Shown: positions 1 to 5,005, counted from the stretch's first letter. The stretch: 7,290 nt of DNA from Bacillota bacterium (GCA_012510625.1 JAAZHP010000126.1:1-7290), one strand, 5' to 3'. Notes: generated by a model from the letters alone, not told the origin. Program-made: numbers and translations.

Positions 1-122
1 ACCCCGCCCTGGTACCGATAACACTAAAGAACAGCCCTCTCACCCTTACGCAGTTTCAAGAGGAAAAGGCTGATAAACAGAGATACCTAAAGGATACACC
101 GCAAAATATTGAGATAGGATGA
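1..122 (+). CDS. Possible C-terminal tail of an upstream gene (partial)
   Basis: The third forward frame is open from the window edge to a TGA at 120-122, giving about 39 residues. They are mixed polar and hydrophobic, with a charged stretch (QFQEEKADK, then QRYLKD). The other two forward frames close earlier, at 19-21 and 71-73. The stop falls only 8 bases before a GC-rich hairpin repeat, a position typical of the end of a gene. No domain or family can be recognised from so short a tail, and an open frame of this length can occur by chance. The reading is tentative and depends on sequence left of the window. Confidence 0.25.
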   Translation, partial: PALVPITLKNSPLTLTQFQEEKADKQRYLKDTPQNIEIG

Positions 123-129
123 CAAACCT

Positions 130-157
130 GTAAGGGCGGGGTTCCATCCCCGCCCGG
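130..157 (+). repeat. GC-rich interspersed hairpin repeat, copy 1
   Basis: A perfect 8-bp inverted repeat, GGGCGGGG (134-141) and CCCCGCCC (148-155), encloses the six-base loop TTCCAT. The 28-base unit 130-157 recurs in inverted orientation at 2858-2885 with only three differences. Two of these change both partners of the loop-closing pair (G-C to C-G), so pairing is kept. No T-run follows the hairpin directly, so it is not a classical terminator in this orientation. It is most like a short palindromic repeat dispersed between genes, as found in many bacterial genomes. Confidence 0.7.
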
Positions 158-211
158 GGGGAAAGAATTCTAGATTGCAGGACCGCCCCACTATAAGGGC
201 GAAGCAGGACT

Positions 212-217
212 TATAAT
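212..217 (+). promoter_or_regulatory. Candidate -10 element upstream of the sigma-factor operon
   Basis: A perfect TATAAT lies at 212-217, followed by a run of T. It would place transcription start near 224, giving a leader of about 75 bases before the sigma gene. No good -35 hexamer sits 16-18 bases upstream and there is no extended TG. A small inverted repeat (CGCCC 184-188, GGGCG 197-201) and a direct repeat GCAGGAC (177-183 and 204-210) flank it. I saw no convincing autoregulatory ECF promoter (GGAAC-type -35), although CGTC followed by TTATATAA occurs at 263-273. This is a weak candidate only. Confidence 0.25.
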
Positions 218-299
218 TTTTTTTGAGTAGACTTTTCTCTGCAGGGATGGGCCGCTTTCTGACGTCTTATATAAAGGGAGCAAAAAAGGAGGAGAGCGC

Positions 300-836
300 T
301 TGGGTCCTGAGTGGATCGAGAGAGCCGCCGCCGGCGATGAAGAGGCGTTTGCAAAGCTCATTGATCAATTTAAAGGCTACCTGATGGCCACGATCCTGCC
401 TATTGTCCGGGATCCCGGCGAGGCGCAGGATGTACTGCAGGAAGCTTTCTGGCAGATTTACCGCTCTCTTCCTAATTACCGCGGCGGCAACCTGAAATTC
501 TGGCTGGCCCGTATCGCCACCCGCAAGGCCATCGACTGGTGCAGGCAGCGGGAACGGCGCAGCAGAGAGCTTCTTCATGACTCTCCGGGTGATATGGACT
601 CCAGTGCCGCCCTCTCGGCAGAAGAAGAATATCTCAGCCAGGCGGCAGCAGGGCGCCTGGCTTCGCTCCTGAAGGCCCTGCCCCCGCCCTACCGCGTCAC
701 CATGACCGGATATTTCCTGGAGGGGAAAAGTTACCGCCAGCTGGCCGATGAAGCGGGAGTCAGCGAAAAAACGGTGGAATCACGCCTCTACCGGGCCCGG
801 AGATTCTTGAAGAGCAAGTGCAAGGAGGGGCTGTAG
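300..836 (+). CDS. ECF-type RNA polymerase sigma factor
   Basis: This 178-residue protein has the two-domain layout of extracytoplasmic-function (group 4) sigma factors, at about their usual length. Region 2 spans roughly residues 16-82, with the core-binding helix around DVLQEAFWQIYRSL (44-57) and the -10-recognition part near FWLARIATRKAIDW (67-80). A variable acidic linker follows (about 94-112). Region 4 starts at the LKALPPPYR motif (124-132) and carries a helix-turn-helix at about 144-166 (SYRQLADEAGVSEKTVESRL), which contacts the -35 element. The start is a TTG at 300, chosen because AAGGAGG at 286-292 sits 7 bases upstream. The gene abuts a zinc-finger anti-sigma gene, the standard partner. 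It is presumably held inactive at the membrane until a surface signal releases it. Its target promoters cannot be read here. Family assignment is firm; the stress-response role is inferred. Confidence 0.93.
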   Translation: MGPEWIERAAAGDEEAFAKLIDQFKGYLMATILPIVRDPGEAQDVLQEAFWQIYRSLPNYRGGNLKFWLARIATRKAIDWCRQRERRSRELLHDSPGDMDSSAALSAEEEYLSQAAAGRLASLLKALPPPYRVTMTGYFLEGKSYRQLADEAGVSEKTVESRLYRARRFLKSKCKEGL

Positions 837-1292
837 TTGAAGCATTACGATGCCCGGGCATGGGTATTATACCGGAAAAACCGCATCGATGAAGATCAGC
901 GCCGCAAGATGGAAGATCACCTGGCCGCATGCGACAGCTGCCTGCAAAGCTACCTCGCCGCGGGCGCGGAGCAAGATGCCCGCCTGGCCGAGCTGCTTCT
1001 GCCGCCGGATTTCAGTACTGCGGTTAAAGAAATGATCTCGGCAAGAAAGCAGCAAACATACAAAAAACACCGCTCCCGCTCCCTGGTCAACTATGCCGTC
1101 GCTGCAGCTATCACCCTGGTGTTGATGAGCAGCGGCATGTTCGATCTGTGCGCCAGAAAGCTCCCCGGCATTCTTGCAGAGACAGGGCAAATTTCCCGGG
1201 CCATTGAGAAGACCACCCATTGGGATGCCGGCCGTCTTCTGGAGAATGCCCGAACACAGTTTGAAAAATTACGCGAAAGCAAGGAGGAATAA
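837..1292 (+). CDS. Zinc-finger (ZAS-type) membrane anti-sigma factor
   Basis: This 151-residue protein begins with a TTG directly after the sigma gene's stop, with AAGGAGG at 822-828 8 bases upstream. Residues 28-35 read H-x3-C-x2-C (H28, C32, C35), the signature of zinc-binding anti-sigma domains that wrap around an ECF sigma factor. A charged linker (about 64-81) leads to one hydrophobic segment at about 83-102, which would anchor the protein with its N-terminus in the cytoplasm. The remaining 45 or so residues would be outside the membrane. That tail is helical-looking and charged, with no recognised sensor domain. The likely job is to sequester the sigma factor encoded immediately upstream. 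Release could be by proteolysis or by interaction with the two membrane proteins downstream, but this is inference. Confidence 0.88.
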   Translation: MKHYDARAWVLYRKNRIDEDQRRKMEDHLAACDSCLQSYLAAGAEQDARLAELLLPPDFSTAVKEMISARKQQTYKKHRSRSLVNYAVAAAITLVLMSSGMFDLCARKLPGILAETGQISRAIEKTTHWDAGRLLENARTQFEKLRESKEE

Positions 1293-1294
1293 GC

Positions 1295-1870
1295 ATGCCC
1301 AATAAGAGCAAATTTGTTACGTTTATCCTCTCGGTACTCCCCGGAGTAGGGCACCTCTACCTGGGCTGGCAGCTGCGAGGTCTACTTTTCATGCTGGCCT
1401 TCTTCATGGCAATCTTCTTAATGGACTGGGTTGGCCTCTCCCTGTTTACATTTTTACTGCCGGTAATCTGGTTTTACAGCCTTTTCGACGCCCTGCAGTG
1501 TTATGATCGGGAACCGCCCGCGGCACAGGAACCGATTGCCTGGGACTTTGAAAAACAGCGCATGGTCGGGATCGCCCTGATCATTATCGGAGGCCTGGTT
1601 CTGATTAACAAGTTGGCCGTACCCCTGCTTTTAAAATACCTCACTTATGAAACGCTGCGCTTAATTGGCTCATCCCTGGTGGCATTGCTATTAATCGCCG
1701 GCGGTATCCGCCTGGCCTGGGGAAAACCGATTTCACTGCAACAACTGCGAGAAGAAAAGATGCGGATGCCGGCCCGGTCATTGGCGGACAATGAAGGGCC
1801 CTCCCCCCGGCAGCCGCTGCCACTGGAGAACAACTCCGTCCCGGGTCAATCGCTGCGGGAGGAGGAATAA
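1295..1870 (+). CDS. Multi-pass membrane protein, TM2-like N-terminus and LiaI/LiaF-like C-terminal segment
   Basis: The 191-residue product starts at an ATG 7 bases after AAGGAGG (1281-1287) and 2 bases after the anti-sigma stop. Its N-terminus has the pattern LPGVGHLYLGW (15-25) followed by hydrophobic helices, resembling small TM2-type membrane proteins with a PGxGHxYLG turn. Further hydrophobic segments lie at about 27-43 and 47-67. A second half (about 91-142) has two helices with GIALIIIGGLVLINK followed by a second glycine-rich helix, resembling the LiaI/LiaF transmembrane domain (DUF5668). The last 45 residues are polar and cytoplasmic or disordered, rich in P, E and R. The function is unknown. 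Its place in a sigma/anti-sigma operon suggests a role in sensing or answering membrane stress. Domain names are from pattern memory, not a profile search. Confidence 0.75.
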   Translation: MPNKSKFVTFILSVLPGVGHLYLGWQLRGLLFMLAFFMAIFLMDWVGLSLFTFLLPVIWFYSLFDALQCYDREPPAAQEPIAWDFEKQRMVGIALIIIGGLVLINKLAVPLLLKYLTYETLRLIGSSLVALLLIAGGIRLAWGKPISLQQLREEKMRMPARSLADNEGPSPRQPLPLENNSVPGQSLREEE

Positions 1871-1873
1871 CCG

Positions 1874-2818
1874 ATGAGGCAATGGCGTGTCGGTTCCTTT
1901 TCCATGGGTTTGATCCTGGTTCTTTTGGGCGTGGGATTGCTCATCGATCGTTTCAGCGGCACCCCCCAGGCCCTGGAACTGGTGCTCAACTGGTGGCCTC
2001 TGGCGCTGATCTTGCTTGGAGCCGAAATCCTGGCAGTGAACTTTTTATCAAAAAACGGGCAGTTTATACTAAAATATGACGGCTGGTCTATACTGCTGGT
2101 GATCGTCCTCTTTTGCTTCTGTCTTGGAACCTACGCCTTCTCTTACACTGGCGTAATTCCACAGATCAGGGAGGCCCTCTCTATTTCCGAGCACTCCTGT
2201 GCCATCCCGGACCAGGAGATCGACCTCGCCGGAATTGAAAAGGTGACCCTCTCAGCCCGGGGATGCGACCTCGAGCTGCACAGCATTTCCGGAGAAAAGC
2301 TTACTATCCTTGGCCAGGCAACCGTAATGGCCTCTTCCGCCGAATCGGCTCGCAAACTGGCCAAGCAGGCAGAGGCCGAGGTAAAGAAGGTCGGGGACAG
2401 GCTCTTCATCCAGATTAACCCTGTTCCCGGGCATGGGAATATCTTCAGGAGTAATAGAGGCAGCTCGGGAAGGGCTATTTTTATTCCCCATGATCTACAC
2501 CTGGAGGTTGCCTGCTCCGGCTATGCAGATGACATCAAATTAAATCTTGATTCCCTTGCAGCGCCCTGGTCCGTGGAAAGCAAAGGACCGGTTCGGGTTA
2601 ACCTGGCCCGGGATCTCGATTTAACCCTCTCCGGTTCTGCAATCTGGCCCAAAGAAAACCTGACCGGTAACGCTGACTGGGAGAATGTCGCCGAAGAAGA
2701 TGCAAGCATCAGTCCACATCCAAGGGTAACCGGAAAAATCACGCTGGGACAGGGCCGCTGGCCGCTGGTTATTTTCAGCGAACAATCAATCGAGGCAAAT
2801 CTCCTGCAGGTTCAATAG
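1874..2818 (+). CDS. LiaF-like membrane protein with large extracytoplasmic domain
   Basis: The 314-residue product starts at an ATG 8 bases after GGAGGAGG (1858-1865) and 3 bases after the preceding stop. The N-terminus has the LiaI/LiaF-type hairpin: GLILVLLGVGLLIDRF (12-27), then NWWPLALILLGAEILAVN (39-56). A third transmembrane helix lies at about 71-91. Residues from about 97 to the end are soluble, with alternating hydrophobic and polar positions typical of beta-strands (for example KVTLSARGCDLELHSISG). This matches the putative adhesin or LiaF C-terminal type of domain (DUF2807/DUF4097-like), most likely outside the membrane. In B. subtilis, LiaF restrains a cell-wall-stress two-component system. 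Here the partner would instead be the sigma/anti-sigma pair, which is inference. It is the last gene of the four-gene operon. Confidence 0.78.
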   Translation: MRQWRVGSFSMGLILVLLGVGLLIDRFSGTPQALELVLNWWPLALILLGAEILAVNFLSKNGQFILKYDGWSILLVIVLFCFCLGTYAFSYTGVIPQIREALSISEHSCAIPDQEIDLAGIEKVTLSARGCDLELHSISGEKLTILGQATVMASSAESARKLAKQAEAEVKKVGDRLFIQINPVPGHGNIFRSNRGSSGRAIFIPHDLHLEVACSGYADDIKLNLDSLAAPWSVESKGPVRVNLARDLDLTLSGSAIWPKENLTGNADWENVAEEDASISPHPRVTGKITLGQGRWPLVIFSEQSIEANLLQVQ

Positions 2819-2836
2819 GCCCTGGGGCAGGCCCTA

Positions 2837-2885
2837 GGGCGGGGATGGAATCCTTTTCCGGGCGGGCATGGAAGCCCGCCCCTAC
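2837..2885 (-). repeat. GC-rich interspersed hairpin repeat, copy 2 (inverted, compound)
   Basis: Read on the minus strand, 2885-2858 matches the unit at 130-157 in 25 of 28 positions. The stem GGGCGGGC/GCCCGCCC (2860-2867 and 2874-2881 on the + strand) keeps the TTCCAT loop, with a compensatory swap at the loop-closing pair. A further half-unit follows at 2837-2850, identical over 14 bases to the complement of 142-155, so this copy is compound. Just before it lie two related palindromic decamers, GCCCTGGGGC (2819-2828) and GCCCTAGGGC (2831-2840). The two copies bracket the sigma-factor operon in opposite orientation. Confidence 0.72.
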
Positions 2886-2891
2886 GTTTTT
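2860..2891 (+). terminator. Possible terminator of the sigma-factor operon
   Basis: The 8-bp GC-only stem at 2860-2867/2874-2881 is followed, after five bases, by TTTTT at 2887-2891. It lies about 40 bases beyond the last stop codon of the operon. The gap between stem and T-run is longer than in a classical intrinsic terminator, and the same stem is a dispersed repeat, so termination may be a by-product. This is moderate to weak evidence. Confidence 0.35.
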
Positions 2892-2938
2892 GTCATCATG
2901 AGCAAAGCGAAGGATCTCCGAGTTGCTGCCGCAGTGTC

Positions 2939-2967
2939 TTGACTTCACCCCAAAAATATCCTAACCT
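2939..2967 (+). promoter_or_regulatory. Candidate promoter for the MarR regulator gene
   Basis: TTGACT (2939-2944) matches five of six bases of the vegetative -35 box. A 17-bp spacer leads to TAACCT (2962-2967), which matches only three of six bases of the -10 box. It would give a leader of about 130 bases before the regulator gene. The rest of the 286-bp gap 2819-3104 holds the compound hairpin repeat, the small inverted repeats described separately and no credible ORF. Confidence 0.3.
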
Positions 2968-3003
2968 AGTAGCATGCCAACCAGGCACGTTCTGTATTTA
3001 ACT

Positions 3004-3067
3004 CTCCCCCGGCTCCATTTTTTTCAAAGGGGGAGTATGAAAAGCAGAATGTCACCCTTTCCAAGGG
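3004..3067. promoter_or_regulatory. Inverted repeats in the marR leader, possible operator or RNA structure
   Basis: CTCCCCC (3004-3010) and GGGGGAG (3029-3035) form a 7-bp inverted repeat with an 18-base centre. CCCTT (3055-3059) and AAGGG (3063-3067) form a second, compact one. MarR-type proteins bind inverted repeats and usually regulate themselves, so either could be an operator. Neither has the AT-rich palindrome usual for the family, and the G/C content of this stretch makes chance pairing easy. Confidence 0.2.
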
Positions 3068-3104
3068 GAGCCGTAACGCCCCCCAAGGAGGATGAGACAT
3101 TGTT

Positions 3105-3584
3105 ATGAACAAGAGCTACCGGGACATGGATAAGTTTACCGCCTCCATCCAGGCTATCTTCCCCAAGCTGATGCACTATCTTAGCGCCGAAGAAAACCGG
3201 GAACTGACCGGACTGGAGATAACACCGGGCCAGATTAACGCCCTGCTGGTCCTTTACTTCAACAACGACCTGACCATGGGCGAGTTGAGCACGGAAATAG
3301 GCCTCGCTGAAAGCGCGGCCACGCGGTTGGTAAACCGGCTGGTGCAGCTAAACCTGGTTAAGCGGCGGGGCGACGAAAAAGACAGGCGCGTCGTCCGGGT
3401 CAACCTGACATCCTATGGCCGGCAGCTGGCCCGTCTAGTTTTTGAGAGGCGCTCCTACCGCTTCAACAAACTGGCCAAGCTTTTAGGCGAAGAGGAACGG
3501 GAAAACCTGATTATCTCCCTGCAGGCGGTGATGCGCGTTTTCGCCCAACTGGAGAAAGAAGAGCAGAATCACGGCAAGTCATGA
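3105..3584 (+). CDS. MarR-family transcriptional regulator
   Basis: This 159-residue protein is the usual length for the MarR family. An N-terminal dimerisation helix region (1-35) precedes the winged helix: TPGQINALLVLYF (40-52), the helix-turn-helix TMGELSTEIGLAESAATRLVN (57-77, continuing to about 82) and the wing KRRGDEKDRRVVRVNLT (86-102). The DxRxxxxxLT wing pattern is diagnostic. C-terminal helices (about 105-150) complete the dimer. ATG 3105 is taken as the start although AAGGAGG (3085-3091) lies 13 bases away, longer than for its neighbours. An in-frame ATT at 3099 has better spacing but is a very rare start. The two CHR transporter genes follow after 75 bases, so it probably controls them and itself. 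The ligand is unknown; an oxyanion or redox signal is only a guess. Confidence 0.9.
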   Translation: MNKSYRDMDKFTASIQAIFPKLMHYLSAEENRELTGLEITPGQINALLVLYFNNDLTMGELSTEIGLAESAATRLVNRLVQLNLVKRRGDEKDRRVVRVNLTSYGRQLARLVFERRSYRFNKLAKLLGEEERENLIISLQAVMRVFAQLEKEEQNHGKS

Positions 3585-3608
3585 TCTTTGGCTATGACGT
3601 TTTTTTTT
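3578..3608 (+). terminator. Weak hairpin with T9 run after marR
   Basis: GTCAT (3578-3582) and ATGAC (3594-3598) can pair across an 11-base loop, followed directly by nine T residues (3600-3608). The stem is only five pairs and overlaps the marR stop codon, so it would be at best a leaky terminator or attenuator between the regulator and the transporter genes. The T-run itself is unusual in this GC-rich window. Confidence 0.25.
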
Positions 3609-3613
3609 ATAAT
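3608..3613 (+). promoter_or_regulatory. Candidate -10 element for the CHR transporter pair
   Basis: A perfect TATAAT follows the T-run, 47 bases before the transporter start. No -35 hexamer is convincing at 16-18 bases upstream (TCTTTG at 3585-3590). A second AT-rich hexamer, TAAAAT, lies at 3622-3627. If real, the transporters could be transcribed apart from marR. The inverted repeat GTCAT/ATGAC just upstream could serve as an operator. Confidence 0.3.
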
Positions 3614-3659
3614 CTACCGGATAAAATTATGAGGATCAGGATAGAAACGGGGTTTACAA

Positions 3660-4232
3660 TTGAACCAGAGTCAGCAGGCTGCGCAGCAGAAAAAGGTCTC
3701 TTTATTCACTATATTCCTGGTTTTTTTAAAGGTGGGCGCCTTCACCTTCGGCGGCGGCTACGCCATGCTGCCAATCATCCAGCGCGAAATTGTCACTCGC
3801 CGGAAATGGATCGAAGAAAATCTTTTTTTTGACATGCTCATAGTCGCCCAGAGCCTTCCCGGAGCGGTGGCCCTGAACAGCGCTATCCAGGTGGGCCTTC
3901 GCCTGCGCGGCTTCGCCGGCGGCAGCCTGGCCGCACTCGGGGTGATCATCCCTTCATTCTGCATTATTTACGCCATTGCCGCTTTCTTTCTGCCCCACTT
4001 CCAGGATAATGCTTACATTAAGGCACTCTTTTACGGTCTCAGGCCGGCGGTGGTCGCTCTAATCGCCGCCGCCGTCATAAATTTGGGCCGCAGTATTCTC
4101 GATCACCGGCGCAGCATTGCCCTGGCTGCAGTCCTCCTGGCGGCGGCGCTGCTGCTGAAGATTCACCCTGTTTTTGTCCTCATTGCCGGAGGGCTGGCCG
4201 GGTTAATTCTATTTCAAGAAAAGGCTGATTAA
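3660..4232 (+). CDS. Short-chain CHR (chromate ion transporter) family protein, first subunit
   Basis: This 190-residue membrane protein matches half of a classical two-domain ChrA. After a polar N-terminus (1-12) comes FLVFLKVGAFTFGGGYAMLP (19-38), containing the family's FGGGxAMxP signature, then RE at 42-43. The second signature is QSLPGAVALNSA (64-75). About five or six hydrophobic segments fill the rest. The start is a TTG at 3660: the frame is closed by TAG at 3642-3644, and the next Met lies inside the conserved signature at residue 36. Only a weak GGGG (3649-3652) serves as ribosome binding site. Short-chain CHR proteins are encoded in adjacent pairs, as with ywrA/ywrB in B. subtilis, and work together to export chromate. 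The actual substrate here may be another oxyanion. Confidence 0.87.
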   Translation: MNQSQQAAQQKKVSLFTIFLVFLKVGAFTFGGGYAMLPIIQREIVTRRKWIEENLFFDMLIVAQSLPGAVALNSAIQVGLRLRGFAGGSLAALGVIIPSFCIIYAIAAFFLPHFQDNAYIKALFYGLRPAVVALIAAAVINLGRSILDHRRSIALAAVLLAAALLLKIHPVFVLIAGGLAGLILFQEKAD

Positions 4233-4766
4233 ATGTTAACCTATTTCCTCTCCATTTACGGGACCTTCTTAAAAATCGGGATGTTCACCATCGGGGGCGG
4301 CTATGCCATGATCCCCCTGATGGAGCGCGAAATTATTCTCAGGCACGGGTGGTTGACGGCAATGGAATTTCTCGACATCGTTGCCATCGCCGAGGCAACC
4401 CCGGGGCCTTTGGCCATAAACGCCGCCACCTTTATCGGCTACCGTCTGGGCGGTTTGGGCGGCTCGCTGCTGGCCACTTTCGGCGTGGTGACCCCTTCTC
4501 TGGTGACTCTGCTTCTTTTCGGCAGCCTTTTGATACGCTTGATTCTCGACCCCCGCGCCGAGCGCTTTCTAAAGGGCCTGCGCCCGGCCCTGATTGCCCT
4601 GATTTCAGTGGCGGTAATTACCCTGGGACAAGCGGCACTGGTAGACCTCCCCACAATTCTTATAGCCGCAGGTATCTTTGCCGCCAGCATGATCTTTCCG
4701 CGGCTGAGCCCTCTCTACCTCATCGGCGCCGGAGCGCTGCTCGGCCTGCTTCTTTACCCCTATTAA
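4233..4766 (+). CDS. Short-chain CHR (chromate ion transporter) family protein, second subunit
   Basis: This 177-residue partner of the preceding gene starts at an ATG directly abutting its TAA stop (TAAATG), with a modest AAGAAAAGG at 4216-4224. That layout implies translational coupling and equal amounts of both subunits. The same two signatures recur: FLKIGMFTIGGGYAMIP (12-28) and EATPGPLAINAATFIGY (54-70). The second is closer to the family consensus than in the first subunit. About six hydrophobic segments are present. Each half probably inserts in the membrane and the two assemble, replacing the internal duplication of long ChrA proteins. The family role is chromate efflux, and the MarR gene upstream is the likely regulator. 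Promiscuity toward sulfate-, molybdate- or tungstate-like anions is conceivable but not shown. Confidence 0.88.
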   Translation: MLTYFLSIYGTFLKIGMFTIGGGYAMIPLMEREIILRHGWLTAMEFLDIVAIAEATPGPLAINAATFIGYRLGGLGGSLLATFGVVTPSLVTLLLFGSLLIRLILDPRAERFLKGLRPALIALISVAVITLGQAALVDLPTILIAAGIFAASMIFPRLSPLYLIGAGALLGLLLYPY

Positions 4767-4804
4767 GAGTGGTTCCGGATTCTGCCAAGTGCTCAAAAAC
4801 CTTT

Positions 4805-4831
4805 TTGGTAAGGGCTTAAAAATGTTATAAT
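4805..4831 (+). promoter_or_regulatory. Extended -10 promoter of the moeA operon
   Basis: TATAAT at 4826-4831 is preceded by TG at 4823-4824, giving the extended -10 form TGnTATAAT. TTGGTA (4805-4810) is a partial -35 at a short 15-bp spacing, tolerable with an extended -10. Transcription would start near 4838, about 27 bases before the riboswitch core. A 14-bp AT-rich palindrome, CAAAAACCTTTTTG (4794-4807), overlaps the -35 region and could bind a regulator. No clear terminator separates this promoter from the transporter genes. Confidence 0.7.
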
Positions 4832-4864
4832 GAATTTAGAAAGGCTGCCTAAAGACAGTACAAA

Positions 4865-4954
4865 CTCCGAACCTTATCACCTGCAGCTTACAGGCTATGG
4901 TGAAAGGTCAGGGCCGGGGGAGAAATCCCCCCGCCTCCCGCGCTTGGAAAGGAG
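4865..4954 (+). promoter_or_regulatory. Moco RNA motif: molybdenum or tungsten cofactor riboswitch aptamer
   Basis: The leader has the features I associate with the Moco RNA motif of molybdenum-cofactor genes. CTCC (4865-4868) and GGAG (4951-4954) can close the outer stem. ACCTT (4871-4875) pairs with AAGGT (4904-4908), and TCACC (4877-4881) with GGTGA (4899-4903), apart from one base in contention at the junction. A following arm GGC...GCC holds GGGGGA/TCCCCC closed by a GAAA tetraloop (4922-4925), a GNRA loop as expected. The conserved GCCTCCCG (4933-4940) and TTGGAAAGG (4944-4952) match the end of the E. coli moaA leader as I remember it. It sits between a strong promoter and moeA, the expected target. 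I identified it by eye; a covariance-model search was not possible. Confidence 0.82.
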
Positions 4955-4968
4955 ATTACGCCGCAACA

Positions 4969-5005
4969 GGCTGCGTTTCCACCAAAGACGGGAGCGCGGC
5001 CTTTT
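4969..5005 (+). terminator. Terminator-like hairpin, riboswitch expression platform
   Basis: The arms 4969-4980 and 4990-5001 form an uninterrupted 12-bp stem (including three G-U pairs) around a nine-base loop, followed by TTTT (5002-5005). It begins 14 bases after the aptamer's closing strand and ends before the moeA ribosome binding site. That placement fits an intrinsic terminator under riboswitch control. The conserved aptamer strand CTCCCG (4935-4940) is exactly complementary to CGGGAG (4989-4994) in and beside the 3' arm, offering a competing antiterminator pairing. Ligand binding would then favour termination. The T-run is short, so termination could be partial. Confidence 0.65.

Noticed and set aside
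54..76. Similarity between the DNA near 54-76 and the end of the first CHR gene (4213-4233)
   Set aside because: Both contain TTCAAGA and AAAAGGCTGAT, but the match is short and gapped with no flanking similarity; likely chance.
184..224. CGCCC/GGGCG hairpin followed by a T-run as an intrinsic terminator
   Set aside because: The stem is five pairs and more than 15 bases of sequence, including TATAAT, separate it from the T-run.
263..275. ECF-type -10 (CGTC) before the sigma gene, suggesting autoregulation
   Set aside because: No matching GGAAC-like -35 about 16 bases upstream was found, so there is no basis to call it.
3581..3832. 83-codon plus-strand frame starting at the marR stop
   Set aside because: It starts with ATG overlapping the marR TGA, which looks like coupling, but its second half is an out-of-frame reading of the first CHR subunit and its first half shows no family.
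4349..4819. Plus-strand open frame overlapping the second CHR subunit and running into the moeA promoter
   Set aside because: The overlapping frame encodes a clear membrane protein with family signatures; this one is rich in R, P, S and G with no domain.
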